A DNA stretch of 64,000 bases, taken from Pyrobaculum ferrireducens. GTDB taxonomy: Archaea; Thermoproteota; Thermoprotei; Thermoproteales; Thermoproteaceae. The notes beneath the pieces are model-generated. The model was not told where the DNA came from and did not search any database. It saw only the letters and a program-made list of their open reading frames with translations. This document shows, one piece after another, positions 1-7,792 of this stretch. The position numbers were made by a program, and so were the translations under genes. The DNA is taken from assembly GCF_000234805.1 (NCBI RefSeq), contig NC_016645.1, positions 844,391 through 908,390 of the forward strand, read 5' to 3'. Each line of letters opens with the position of its first letter. The stretch's first letter is position 1.

Positions 1-246
1 CCAATAAAAAGATTAGACCACACCACCCCCCCAGCCCCCCGAGATCCGCCGCCCGGTACACCCACAGCCACCACGGCTCCGCACCGCCCCGCTTCCAAGG
101 CCCCGCCGCAGGCGGCCACCAGGAGGAGCCAAAACCTTCAATACAACTACAGACCACACTCAGAACACCCGCCGCGTGCAGAGCGAAGCCCAGTCAAGGC
201 GCTAGATGCGTCGCCAAAGGATATATAGCTGAGCCAGGTTTAACCC

Positions 247-713
247 ATGTCTATGGAGGTTCTGGAGAGGCCCCTCCCCAAGCCCTCCTCGGAGGACTGC
301 GCCTCGGCCCGGCTCTTGGAAGCCTTAGCCAAGGGGCGTCTGGCGGCGGAGTTCCTAAAGAGGGGCCTCGTTAGAAACACCGCCGGCAAGGCCTTCCAGG
401 CGTGGACAGCGCTTCTAGCAGCTTTGTTGAGCCCCGCCTCCCCACAGGTAGAATAAAGGCGCTGTCCCAAATGCTAGAAGAAGCCGGCCACGTGGGAATT
501 ACACACAGCACAAACACAGCACTAAACCTCCACGACTACCAACACCACGGCCCAGACCCAGACACGGCGCTAAGCAAATATCGAAATAGAGAAGAAGCGG
601 CTAGAGACACCGCGCTACTTCTAAAAGAACTCAGAGAAAGAGCCGAGGCCCTAAAACAGAGAACAAAATGGAATAAAGAAATGGAAGAAACCCTCAACGC
701 ATTAAAACACTAA
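247..713 (+). pseudogene. PaREP1-family protein, broken by internal deletion/frameshift
   Basis: Two reading frames together match the PaREP1 family of Thermoproteales. The first (from ATG 247, residues EVLERPLPKP, then a helical AGKAFQAW segment) closes at 456. The second, in another frame, carries VEPRLPTGRIKALSQM, LNLHDYQHHGPDPD and ALSKYRNREEA and ends at 713. From recall of the family, about 25-30 residues between the LLAALL helix and the EPRLPTGR segment are missing, so an internal deletion plus frame change broke the gene. A TATA-like ATATATAG at 218-226 lies about 25 nt before the ATG. PaREP1 proteins are small, helical, of unknown function and occur in many copies. An annotation as two small genes is possible but less likely. 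Confidence 0.7.
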
Positions 714-1389
714 CCCAACAAAGCCGGAAGCCACCCCCCAACCACCACCGCCAGCAACCCACCCGCAGATAGACACCGCCGAGGCTACAGCCAAAACCCA
801 AACAGCAACCACACACGAAAAACACAGCCCCCGACCATCAACAACACGGCGGCCGCCAGGCCGTCCCCATCTCTCTAGACACTCCACATTATCGACAGCA
901 GATAACAAGAGGAAGACAGCCCCAAACCGGCGCCCACCGCCGCCAAGACACATGGCCCCCCCCCACCCAGAAGCCAGAAAAACCCACAGCCACAACCACG
1001 GCCAAATCCCAAAGAGGGGAGCAAAACCCCGCCTGGGCCACGCCACATCCACCCCTACCACACTCTATCCAAAGCCGTCAACCACAATCCCAGACACGGC
1101 GCCCAGAAGGCCCCCACCCCCAGCACCCCACCACACCAAAAACCCACACCTAAGACCCCAGCCAACCCCGCGGCCTCAACCACAGCCACGACAAACCCAA
1201 CGCGCACAACCCCACACAAAAACAGAAAAACAACTAAAACCACCTAACACTCCACTCTAAGAACCTTGAGCCCCCACCCCCCAGACTTCAAACACGTCCC
1301 AAACCACACCCCTCCACAGACACCCCAACCACCCCAAAGGGAGCCCAGCATCAAGACTATATGATGCACCTCAACACGACGTATATCGC
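714..1389. other. Gene-free A+C-skewed stretch
   Basis: No convincing gene is seen in 676 nt. The + strand is extremely rich in A and C; 1081-1260 is roughly 85% A+C with very few T. Apparent frames on either strand are low-complexity (Pro/Thr/His-rich on +, Gly/Val/Trp-rich on -) and show no family motif. The stretch lies between the PaREP1 remnant and the old end of CRISPR array 1. It may be decayed sequence. Similar skew is seen in 1-240 and 7325-7400. Confidence 0.6.
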
Positions 1390-2863
1390 GCTTCAATTCT
1401 TTTGTAGATTCTTCCAGGATTATATTAGAGAAGATCAACTTAGATCCCCCGAATGGGTTTCAATTCTTTTGTAGGTTCTTCAGGCTTAAAGAGCTGTACG
1501 AGAGCATACGCAGAATAGCAAGTTTCAATTCTTTTGTAGGTTCTTCATCAGAGACGTACCGCTCCTAGTTGCGTACAAGTGCAACGGGTTTCAATTCTTT
1601 TGTAGGTTCTTCTCGACCTGCCAATAGTGCCAGTCCTCCACGGCAGGACCCCGGAGTTTCAATTCTTTTGTAGGTTCTTCCTTATGATTTCAGCGAGTGG
1701 CTGTGTGCTTATGATTATGAGAGTTTCAATTCTTTTGTAGATTCTTCCTCTACGCCTCCGTTGCGTCTGAGCACCTTGACTACCTTCCTGTTTCAATTCT
1801 TTTGTAGGTTCTTCCAGAGGTATTGATGTCGCGTCGTGTTTAAGCCACAACTCAGGTTTCAATTCTTTTGTAGGTTCTTCATCGAGGACTTGTTCACAAT
1901 CACCACAGCAACAATGCCTACTGGTTTCAATTCTTTTGTAGGTTCTTCCTCACGGCGGTCTGAGTGTACACGAAGTTAATTTATGTTTCAATTCTTTTGT
2001 AGGTTCTTCACAGACATTATCAGTAATAGGGATGTGGGGTCTGATATTGCAGGTTTCAATTCTTTTGTAGGTTCTTCTAGTGCTGGAGGGTGGAGGTGTT
2101 GTTGAGATTAATATCAAGTTTCAATTCTTTTGTAGGTTCTTCACTCCACCGCGGAGCCCGTATACTCGACGCCGTCGACTCGTTTCAATTCTTTTGTAGG
2201 TTCTTCTAAAACAAAATAATTCTCTCAATAAAAGTCAACTCTTTGTAGTTTCAATTCTTTTGTAGGTTCTTCAAGGTATTTGGCGCTACTGGCAGACCAT
2301 ATCTAGCGTTTCAATTCTTTTGTAGGTTCTTCACGGGGGGTGGTCTAAAGCATATGCCGCTGAGGAAGTGCTAAGTTTCAATTCTTTTGTAGGTTCTTCT
2401 AGATCAATGCGTGAACGTGGGATATACACTCTGCTTACTCTAAGTTTCAATTCTTTTGTAGGTTCTTCGTAAGAAAGTGACACAGAGAGACAGATGAGAT
2501 ATGCAGGCGCGGTTTCAATTCTTTTGTAGGTTCTTCCCCCCACCAAAATCCTACCCCAAATCGCCGAGGAAATAAATGCAGTTTCAATTCTTTTGTAGGT
2601 TCTTCAAGAGAATACGCGCGCCACGCCGAGCCACAACAAGAAAAAGTTTCAATTCTTTTGTAGGTTCTTCCAGGAAAGCAGATAGAGGCGCATTCGTTGG
2701 CATAGCTAAGGTTTCAATTCTTTTGTAGGTTCTTCCCCCAAAAACCCCAAAGAAAACTTTTTCATAGACATGTTTCAATTCTTTTGTAGGTTCTTCCGAG
2801 GCCGTCAAAATCAAGTCGAACTGGATATGAGTACATTAGTTTCAATTCTTTTGTAGGTTCTTC

Positions 2864-2962
2864 TTGCTAATTCTTTGCGTGATGTGGTTAGGATATGCGG
2901 GTTTCAATTCTTTTGTAGGTTCTTCTTGCTAATTCTTTGCGTGATGTGGTTAGGATATGCGG
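2864..2962 (-). repeat. Duplicated spacer in array 1
   Basis: The 37-nt spacers at 2864-2900 and 2926-2962 are identical (starting TTGCTAATTC on the + strand), separated by one perfect repeat. A 62-nt repeat-spacer unit was duplicated by recombination or slippage, or acquired twice. Within-array duplication is simpler. Confidence 0.95.
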
Positions 2963-3245
2963 GTTTCAATTCTTTTGTAGGTTCTTCCGGGTTTAGGGTC
3001 ATGGAGTGTGTATCATACGACTCAGTGTGGGTTTCAATTCTTTTGTAGGTTCTTCACCACTTGTAGCTCGTGCCCCACGTTGCAACTAGCGTAAAGTTTC
3101 AATTCTTTTGTAGGTTCTTCATGCTGAGTCTCAGAATATGGCCTATGCCAGGTGGACGTTTCAATTCTTTTGTAGGTTCTTCTCATAACCAACAATTTTG
3201 TATTTGGCCACGTAGCTTTAGTTTCAATTCTTTTGTAGGTTCTTC

Positions 3246-3464
3246 GAAGACGCCATACATCTACATCCAAAAAGATTACAAGTTTCAATTCTTTTGTAGG
3301 TTCTTCGAAGACGCCATACATCTACATCCAAAAAGATTACAAGTTTCAATTCTTTTGTAGGTTCTTCGAAGACGCCATACATCTACATCCAAAAAGATTA
3401 CAAGTTTCAATTCTTTTGTAGGTTCTTCGAAGACGCCATACATCTACATCCAAAAAGATTACAA
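3246..3464 (-). repeat. Spacer present in four consecutive copies
   Basis: The same 36-nt spacer (GAAGACGCCATACATC at its + strand start) occurs at 3246-3281, 3307-3342, 3368-3403 and 3429-3464, a perfect 61-nt period. Copies look identical, so the amplification is recent or kept uniform. It raises the dose of one crRNA fourfold. Confidence 0.96.
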
Positions 3465-3816
3465 GTTTCAATTCTTTTGTAGGTTCTTCATTAGGCTGGA
3501 TTTAGTGCCTTATCGCTTAGTTGATATTTTAGTTTCAATTCTTTTGTAGGTTCTTCCCATGGAGTCACAGATCGTGGCAACTATAGAAATGTGGATGTTT
3601 CAATTCTTTTGTAGGTTCTTCTTTTTACGTCTGTGGATGGGATTCGCTTGGGGGTTGGGGGTGTTTCAATTCTTTTGTAGGTTCTTCTACAGGCTGTTGC
3701 CTGAAGAACTGGTCAGAGAAATAGAGTTTCAATTCTTTTGTAGGTTCTTCCTGGATATGAGTACGTTTTGTACCACGCCAGGCTACTTATTGTTTCAATT
3801 CTTTTGTAGGTTCTTC

Positions 3817-4100
3817 TGTGGGTTTTTATTTGGGATTTTGGTTTTTGCTCTTTTATAAATGTTTCGTGTGCCGTCGAGACTTTTACACGGCGCGGTTTAG
3901 GCTAAGGCGGCCGCCACGGCGCGCCACCCAAAACACTGGGTAGGTTTATAGAAAAGATATATTTTTTAAAAGTGGAATATCAAATTGTCTGAGTAGGTGT
4001 CTGGGGGATTTTTCTCGATTTTGATATTTCTAAAGCGCATGATTTTTATTAAATTTATAATTTTCTTTTTAGTTTGTAAATTTATCCAGCGGTTTGAAAT
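3817..4100 (-). promoter_or_regulatory. Leader of CRISPR array 1
   Basis: AT-rich region directly right of the newest repeat. The proximal part (3817-3941) is the inverted near-copy of 7668-7792, with about six differences in 125 nt. It contains the promoter box CTTTTATAAA at 3850-3859 (TTTATAAAAG in the - sense), 43 nt from the first repeat. A second block at 4071-4100 is 28/30 identical to the inverted 7510-7539 block. The region between (3942-4070) aligns without clear gaps but is much more diverged. The outer block overlaps the region just upstream of the cas2 promoter. Confidence 0.88.
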
Positions 4101-4178
4101 CTCTCTATAAGAGTTTTTATATGGGGGGTTTTACTGTGGTTGCTTCTTAATGTTTTTAAAGGGGGGGGGGTGTTTGGT

Positions 4179-4466
4179 GTGGAGCTGTATCTCTTGGTTA
4201 TCTACGACATTTCTGATGACGAGTTGCGGGTTAGGGTTGCGGATTTTCTCAAGTCTAAGGGGCTTGTGAGAGTTCAGCGGCCTGCCTTTATTGGGCCTGG
4301 CTCCACCGCCCTTAAGCGTGAGGTGGAGGCGGGGCTGGCGGGGCTGGTGAGGGGGCGGCGTGGGGTGAACGTGCAGGTGTTCCTCCTGACGGGGGCGTGC
4401 TACAAGACGCGTTCTGTTGTCGGCGACGTGAGGTACGAGTGGGACGGGGGGCTCGTGGTGACGTAG
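4179..4466 (+). CDS. cas2: CRISPR adaptation protein Cas2
   Basis: Cas2 forms the spacer-integration complex with Cas1. The N-terminus (VELYLLVIYDISDD) has the ferredoxin-fold first strand and the family Asp (residue 10 from the chosen start). Length from GTG 4179 is 95 residues, normal for Cas2. The frame is open from TTG 4140; GTG 4170 is also possible, but a G-rich tract ending about 8 nt before 4179 and the family N-terminus favour 4179. A TATA-like TTTTTATATG lies at 4113-4122. The gene ends 3 nt before the end of convergent cas1. Codons are more AT-rich at the start, next to the leader. Confidence 0.93.
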   Translation: MELYLLVIYDISDDELRVRVADFLKSKGLVRVQRPAFIGPGSTALKREVEAGLAGLVRGRRGVNVQVFLLTGACYKTRSVVGDVRYEWDGGLVVT

Positions 4467-4469
4467 CGC

Positions 4470-5384
4470 CTACTTCAAGCTCCACGGCACGTAGCCGAGG
4501 CCGTCTCTTATGGCGGCGGCTAGGGACCGGGCCTGGCGCTGGATGTCCTCCCTCAGCGCGGCGGCGGTTTTAACCATCTCCTCAAGCCTCTTGGCGGGGT
4601 CGAGGAGGGCGCTGGGGGCCCTCCTGGCGAGGGCTAGGACGGCCTTGTCCACGGCGGGGCGGAACTCCTCCACCAGGTCGTACACGAGGGCGGGCTGGGC
4701 CCTCCGGGGCTTGTGGAGGTAGCCGATGTGGGGGTTGAGGCCGGCGAGGTGGAGGGCCCTCCAGCACTCCTTCTTGAGGAGGCCGTAGCCGACGTTCAGC
4801 GCGGCGTTGACCGGGTCCACGGGCCCGGGGTCGTAGCGCTTGAGCCTCTTCTTGAAGCCGAGGTGGGGCGGGACGAGGGTTTTGTAGGCACTCCAGTATA
4901 TCCTCGCCCCGGCGGCCTCCATCTGCCTCACCTCCGCCACGGAGCTGGCGGCGTTGAGGGCCCTGGCGTAGCCCAGAACCTCCTCCGCGGCTTTGGCCAG
5001 CTTGGCGTCTCTGTGCATCTTGGCGTAGTGTCTGAGGAGGGCTGACTGGTTCTCCAGCTTCCCCTGGGCGAACCTCCTCGCCAGCTCCACCCGGCGCTTG
5101 ACGTAAGCCGCGGCCTGCCTCACCCAGAGCTCCACCGGAGGGGCGTAGCGGGCGGGGACCAGCCTCGCCACCGGCCTCCACCCCGGCATCAGCACCACGT
5201 CGATGCCGAACTCAGCCGCCTTGGCCAGGGCCTTGGCGCTCAGAGCCGCCCCCGGCACCGCCACCACTATGGAGTCCACCTGAGGCGGCGCCACCTCCAC
5301 CTTCCCGTCCTTTTTCACCAAGACGAAGACGCCTCTGCGGAAGTACAGCCGCTCCCCCCAGCCGTCCAGCACCAGCCACCTCAC
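4470..5384 (-). CDS. cas1: CRISPR adaptation integrase Cas1
   Basis: Cas1 is the metal-dependent integrase that joins new spacers to the leader end of arrays. The 304-residue product has an N-terminal beta domain and a helical catalytic domain. The metal ligands are visible: E156 in RQMEAAGARIYW, H224 in GYLHK and D236 in VYDLVEEFRP. The start is GTG 5384 (MRWLVLDGWG), inside the end of csa1 in another frame, so csa1 and cas1 are transcribed together leftward. It converges on cas2 with a 3-nt gap. No sign of damage. Confidence 0.97.
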   Translation of the reverse strand: MRWLVLDGWGERLYFRRGVFVLVKKDGKVEVAPPQVDSIVVAVPGAALSAKALAKAAEFGIDVVLMPGWRPVARLVPARYAPPVELWVRQAAAYVKRRVELARRFAQGKLENQSALLRHYAKMHRDAKLAKAAEEVLGYARALNAASSVAEVRQMEAAGARIYWSAYKTLVPPHLGFKKRLKRYDPGPVDPVNAALNVGYGLLKKECWRALHLAGLNPHIGYLHKPRRAQPALVYDLVEEFRPAVDKAVLALARRAPSALLDPAKRLEEMVKTAAALREDIQRQARSLAAAIRDGLGYVPWSLK

Positions 5385-6300
5385 AGTAGTGGTAGTACGG
5401 GCACTGTTTTGAACATTTCTCCGGAGCCCCCGGGTCCACGCCGGACTCCACCAGCCTCGCCTTGCGGTCCCGGGCCTCGGCGAACTCCAGCCTCAGGGAG
5501 TCGCCTATGGGCACCACGGCGTAGTAGTAGTGGAAGGGCTCCGGCTGGACGTAGACCAACACGCCGAAGTCAACTGGGGTGTGGAGCGTGGCCTCGAGAG
5601 CCAGGGCGTAGGCCGCCAGCTCCACCCGGTGCCAGTGCGCGGCGGCCCCCACCTTGATCTCGACGGGCACCGCCGGGGGCAACAAGGCGTCTACGTAGCC
5701 CTGTGTGAGGCCTAGGCGGTAGCCCTCGACGGGGTACTCCACGTGGAAGGGCGCGACGTAGGCGGCGAGGGAGTCGCCGGACAGCCTCTTGGCCCTCCCC
5801 CTCTCCAGCGCGCCTCCGAAAATAACCGAGGCGTGGTCCCAAACCGGCCACGCCGTCTTGAACACCTCCTCCCTGGTGAGGCCCCACCGCTGGCTGGCGT
5901 AGAGGCCGTGGATAAACTCCTCAAACCTCGCCCTCATGGAGTCTATAAAGTCCTGCCCCGTGGCGACGCCGGCGAGGGCCAGCATCTTCGCCGACGCCAC
6001 CGCGGCGGAGTAGGCCGCGTGGACCACGTACCCCACCTCCACCTCCGGCGGGAGGACCTGCGACTTCACCCTAGCCACCCGCCTGAGGTAGACGTCCCTC
6101 CCCGTGGGGCACACGCCGTAGGACACGTCGCTGAAGGAGAGGTAGACCGCCGAGGTGTGGAGAAGGGGGGGCTCGCTCCACCGCCACCCCCTAAGCTCCT
6201 CGGAGACGTGCCGCGGCATCCTCGACACGTACTCAGCCAGCCGGGCCACCTCCTCAAAAGTAAAAAAGTAGAGAGTAGGGCATGTGTGTATAACACCCAC
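5212..6300 (-). CDS. csa1: Csa1, Cas4-family nuclease of archaeal type I-A adaptation modules
   Basis: Csa1 is a Cas4-related Fe-S nuclease linked to prespacer processing. Seen here: C64 (YGVCPTG), the nuclease residues D204 (GYVDALL) and E214-x-K216 (VEIKVG), and the C-terminal cluster C296, C300, C306 (CSKQCPYYHYC). The conserved part ends about where cas1 starts. The frame then runs 56 residues further (Gly/Arg/Ala-rich, low complexity) inside cas1, giving a 173-nt same-strand overlap. The 362-residue length therefore exceeds the usual roughly 300. The only plausible start before the conserved YFFTFEE segment is GTG 6300, which overlaps the 5' end of divergent cas4 by 17 nt. Confidence 0.9.
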   Translation of the reverse strand: MGVIHTCPTLYFFTFEEVARLAEYVSRMPRHVSEELRGWRWSEPPLLHTSAVYLSFSDVSYGVCPTGRDVYLRRVARVKSQVLPPEVEVGYVVHAAYSAAVASAKMLALAGVATGQDFIDSMRARFEEFIHGLYASQRWGLTREEVFKTAWPVWDHASVIFGGALERGRAKRLSGDSLAAYVAPFHVEYPVEGYRLGLTQGYVDALLPPAVPVEIKVGAAAHWHRVELAAYALALEATLHTPVDFGVLVYVQPEPFHYYYAVVPIGDSLRLEFAEARDRKARLVESGVDPGAPEKCSKQCPYYHYCEVAGAGRLGGAAVLPQRRLRLGEKGREGGGGAASGGLHSGGGAGGGSERQGPGQGG

Positions 6301-6802
6301 CGACGTGAAGCACTACCTCTACTGCCCGGGGATAATCGCGGCGAAGAGGATAGGCGCCGAGGAGCCCCCAGCCGAGTACCTCTCCGAGAGGCGGCCCCTC
6401 CCCCCGGAGCTCGCCGCAGGCTACAGGCGGGTAGAGGCGGAGGTCCCCCTGAGGAGGCCCTCTCTCCGCGGCGTTGCGGACTACATCGCCGTGGATAGGT
6501 GGGGAGGCGTGGTGCCCATAGAGACCAAGGCAGGGCCTGGGCCCCCCGCGACCCCCGAGATCTACCAGCTAGCCGCCTACATGTGGATGGCCGAGACCCG
6601 CGGCCCCGTGAGATACGGCATATTGATAAAAGACAAGCCCCACACCATCCCCTACACCCCGGACCTCGCAGAGGCCCTCATGACCATCATAAAAAACATA
6701 GCCCAGATATACGCCGGCCGCGACCCCCCGTACGTCACGAGGCGATGCGCCGCCTGCGGCTACGCCAGACACTGCATATACAAAAACACACGCCGCGCCT
6801 AG
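6284..6802 (+). CDS. cas4: Cas4 RecB-like Fe-S nuclease
   Basis: Cas4 trims prespacers and helps select PAM and orientation. The 172-residue protein has C14 (YLYCPG) and C155, C158, C164 (CAACGYARHC) for a 4Fe-4S cluster, and PD-(D/E)xK residues D66 (GVADYIAVD) and E80-x-K82 (IETKAG) followed by a QLAAYM helix. It starts at GTG 6284, divergent from and overlapping the start of csa1, so each promoter sits in the other gene's 5' coding sequence. With csa1, cas1 and cas2 it completes an adaptation module between two arrays. Confidence 0.94.
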   Translation: MCITPTDVKHYLYCPGIIAAKRIGAEEPPAEYLSERRPLPPELAAGYRRVEAEVPLRRPSLRGVADYIAVDRWGGVVPIETKAGPGPPATPEIYQLAAYMWMAETRGPVRYGILIKDKPHTIPYTPDLAEALMTIIKNIAQIYAGRDPPYVTRRCAACGYARHCIYKNTRRA

Positions 6803-6985
6803 CCGCCGAGACCCACGGCCCGGAGCCCCACCCACAGGAGCCCCGCGCGCCGGCACGACGCCCGGCACCCAGCGGCTGTGCGGGAGAGGCCGCGGCCACC
6901 AGGCGCCGAGATTCGGCGGAGGGCGGGGGCCGCCGCCCGGGGGGAGCTGCCAGACGTCTTTTTAAAGGGGGCCGGTCTCCGTGCC

Positions 6986-7324
6986 GTGTACCTCTTTGTC
7001 TACGGCACCTTGAAGAGGGGTTGCGTCAACCACTGGCTCCTCCAGGGGGCTGAGTACGTGGGCGAGGCGTACGCCCCCGGCTTCACTCTCTACGTCGACT
7101 TAATCCCCTACGCCGTCCGCGCGCCTGGCTGTATGGTTGAGGGAGAGGTCTACGAGGCGGGCGAGGAGGTGGTCGAGAGGGTGGACCAGCTGGAGTTCCC
7201 AGCGGGCTACGCCAGGGCCCGTACCCGCGTCGTGTTGAAAGACGGCCGGCGGCTGGCCGCGTGGATCTACATCCACCCAGAGGCGCGGAGCCGCATATGC
7301 CTCGACGAGCGCTACCAGTGCTAG
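6986..7324 (+). CDS. GGCT-fold (AIG2/gamma-glutamylcyclotransferase-like) protein
   Basis: The N-terminus YLFVYGTLKRG is the signature of the gamma-glutamylcyclotransferase/AIG2 fold, followed by a GEVYEAGEE segment whose acid residues fit the active-site region. The frame is open from 6878, but GTG 6986 gives the family N-terminus at residue 1. TTTTTAAA at 6959-6966 sits about 25 nt upstream, as for a leaderless mRNA. Length is 112 residues, typical. It lies between cas4 and the leader of array 2 with no known CRISPR role, so it is probably a passenger. Substrate unknown. Confidence 0.8.
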   Translation: MYLFVYGTLKRGCVNHWLLQGAEYVGEAYAPGFTLYVDLIPYAVRAPGCMVEGEVYEAGEEVVERVDQLEFPAGYARARTRVVLKDGRRLAAWIYIHPEARSRICLDERYQC

Positions 7325-7509
7325 CGGCGCCGCGGCCCAGCAACCAAGAACCAACCCCATTCAGAAACCCGCCAAGCACGGCGACACGCGACGCTACCCC
7401 CTCCTGAGGACTGCTTAATACATTCTAGAGACCAGCTACCGCAACCTCTCTAGACATTAATAAAACGGATAGAAATGCAATGTCTCGCTTGACTTAACTT
7501 AAGCATTAA

Positions 7510-7792
7510 ATTTCAAACCTCTGGATAAATTTACCAACTCAAATAATAATTTTACATATTATTCATAACATTCTCTTTACTCATATAAAATTCATTTGTG
7601 AAGCCTCTTCCTATCGCGCGGTCAGTAGTTATTAAACTAGTATAATTTAGGCAATGTTTATCTTTTTACCCAGTGTTTTGGATGGCGCGCCGTGGCGGCC
7701 GCCTTTGCCTAAACCGCGCCGTGTAAAAGTCTCGACGGCAGACGAAACATTTATAAAAGAGCAAAAACTAAGATCCCAAATAAAAACCCACA
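7510..7792 (+). promoter_or_regulatory. Leader of CRISPR array 2
   Basis: AT-rich region before array 2. The proximal 7668-7792 is the inverted near-copy of the array 1 leader, with the promoter box TTTATAAAAG at 7750-7759, 43 nt from the first repeat. Transcription should begin about 10-15 nt before the array. The outer block 7510-7539 (ATTTCAAACC, CTGGATAAATTTAC) is 28/30 identical to the inverted 4071-4100. It ends 253 nt from the first repeat, against 254 nt in array 1. The preceding 7325-7509 is gene-free; its first part is A+C-rich. Confidence 0.88.

Larger units (their letters stand above)
1390..3816 (-). CRISPR. CRISPR array 1, 38 repeats / 37 spacers, transcribed leftward
   Basis: A 25-nt repeat occurs 38 times. 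In the transcribed (-) sense it begins GAAGAACCTAC and ends ATTGAAAC, the usual 8-nt crRNA 5' handle, which fixes the direction. Spacers are about 36-44 nt. The last repeat (1390-1414) has two substitutions and the repeat at 1733-1757 has one; both share the same G-to-A change on the + strand. Degeneration at the left end and a leader at the right (3817 onward) agree on polarity, so spacers near 3800 are newest. One spacer occurs four times and another twice. The repeat is the same as in array 2, so both arrays can use the same processing and adaptation machinery. Confidence 0.98.

Noticed and set aside
702-1260. Long low-complexity frames on both strands before array 1
   Set aside because: Composition explains them (A+C skew); no family motif, no promoter, Gly/Trp- or Pro/His-rich throughout.
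1659-3858. Open frames of 60-100 codons across CRISPR array 1 with repeated KNLQKN / FQFFCRFF segments
   Set aside because: They are translations of the repeat-spacer pattern, without starts or promoters of their own.
4582-5181. 199-codon frame overlapping cas1 on the same strand, and a long frame opposite cas1
   Set aside because: GC-rich shadow frames with Arg/Gly/Pro-rich composition; cas1 has all catalytic residues in its own frame.
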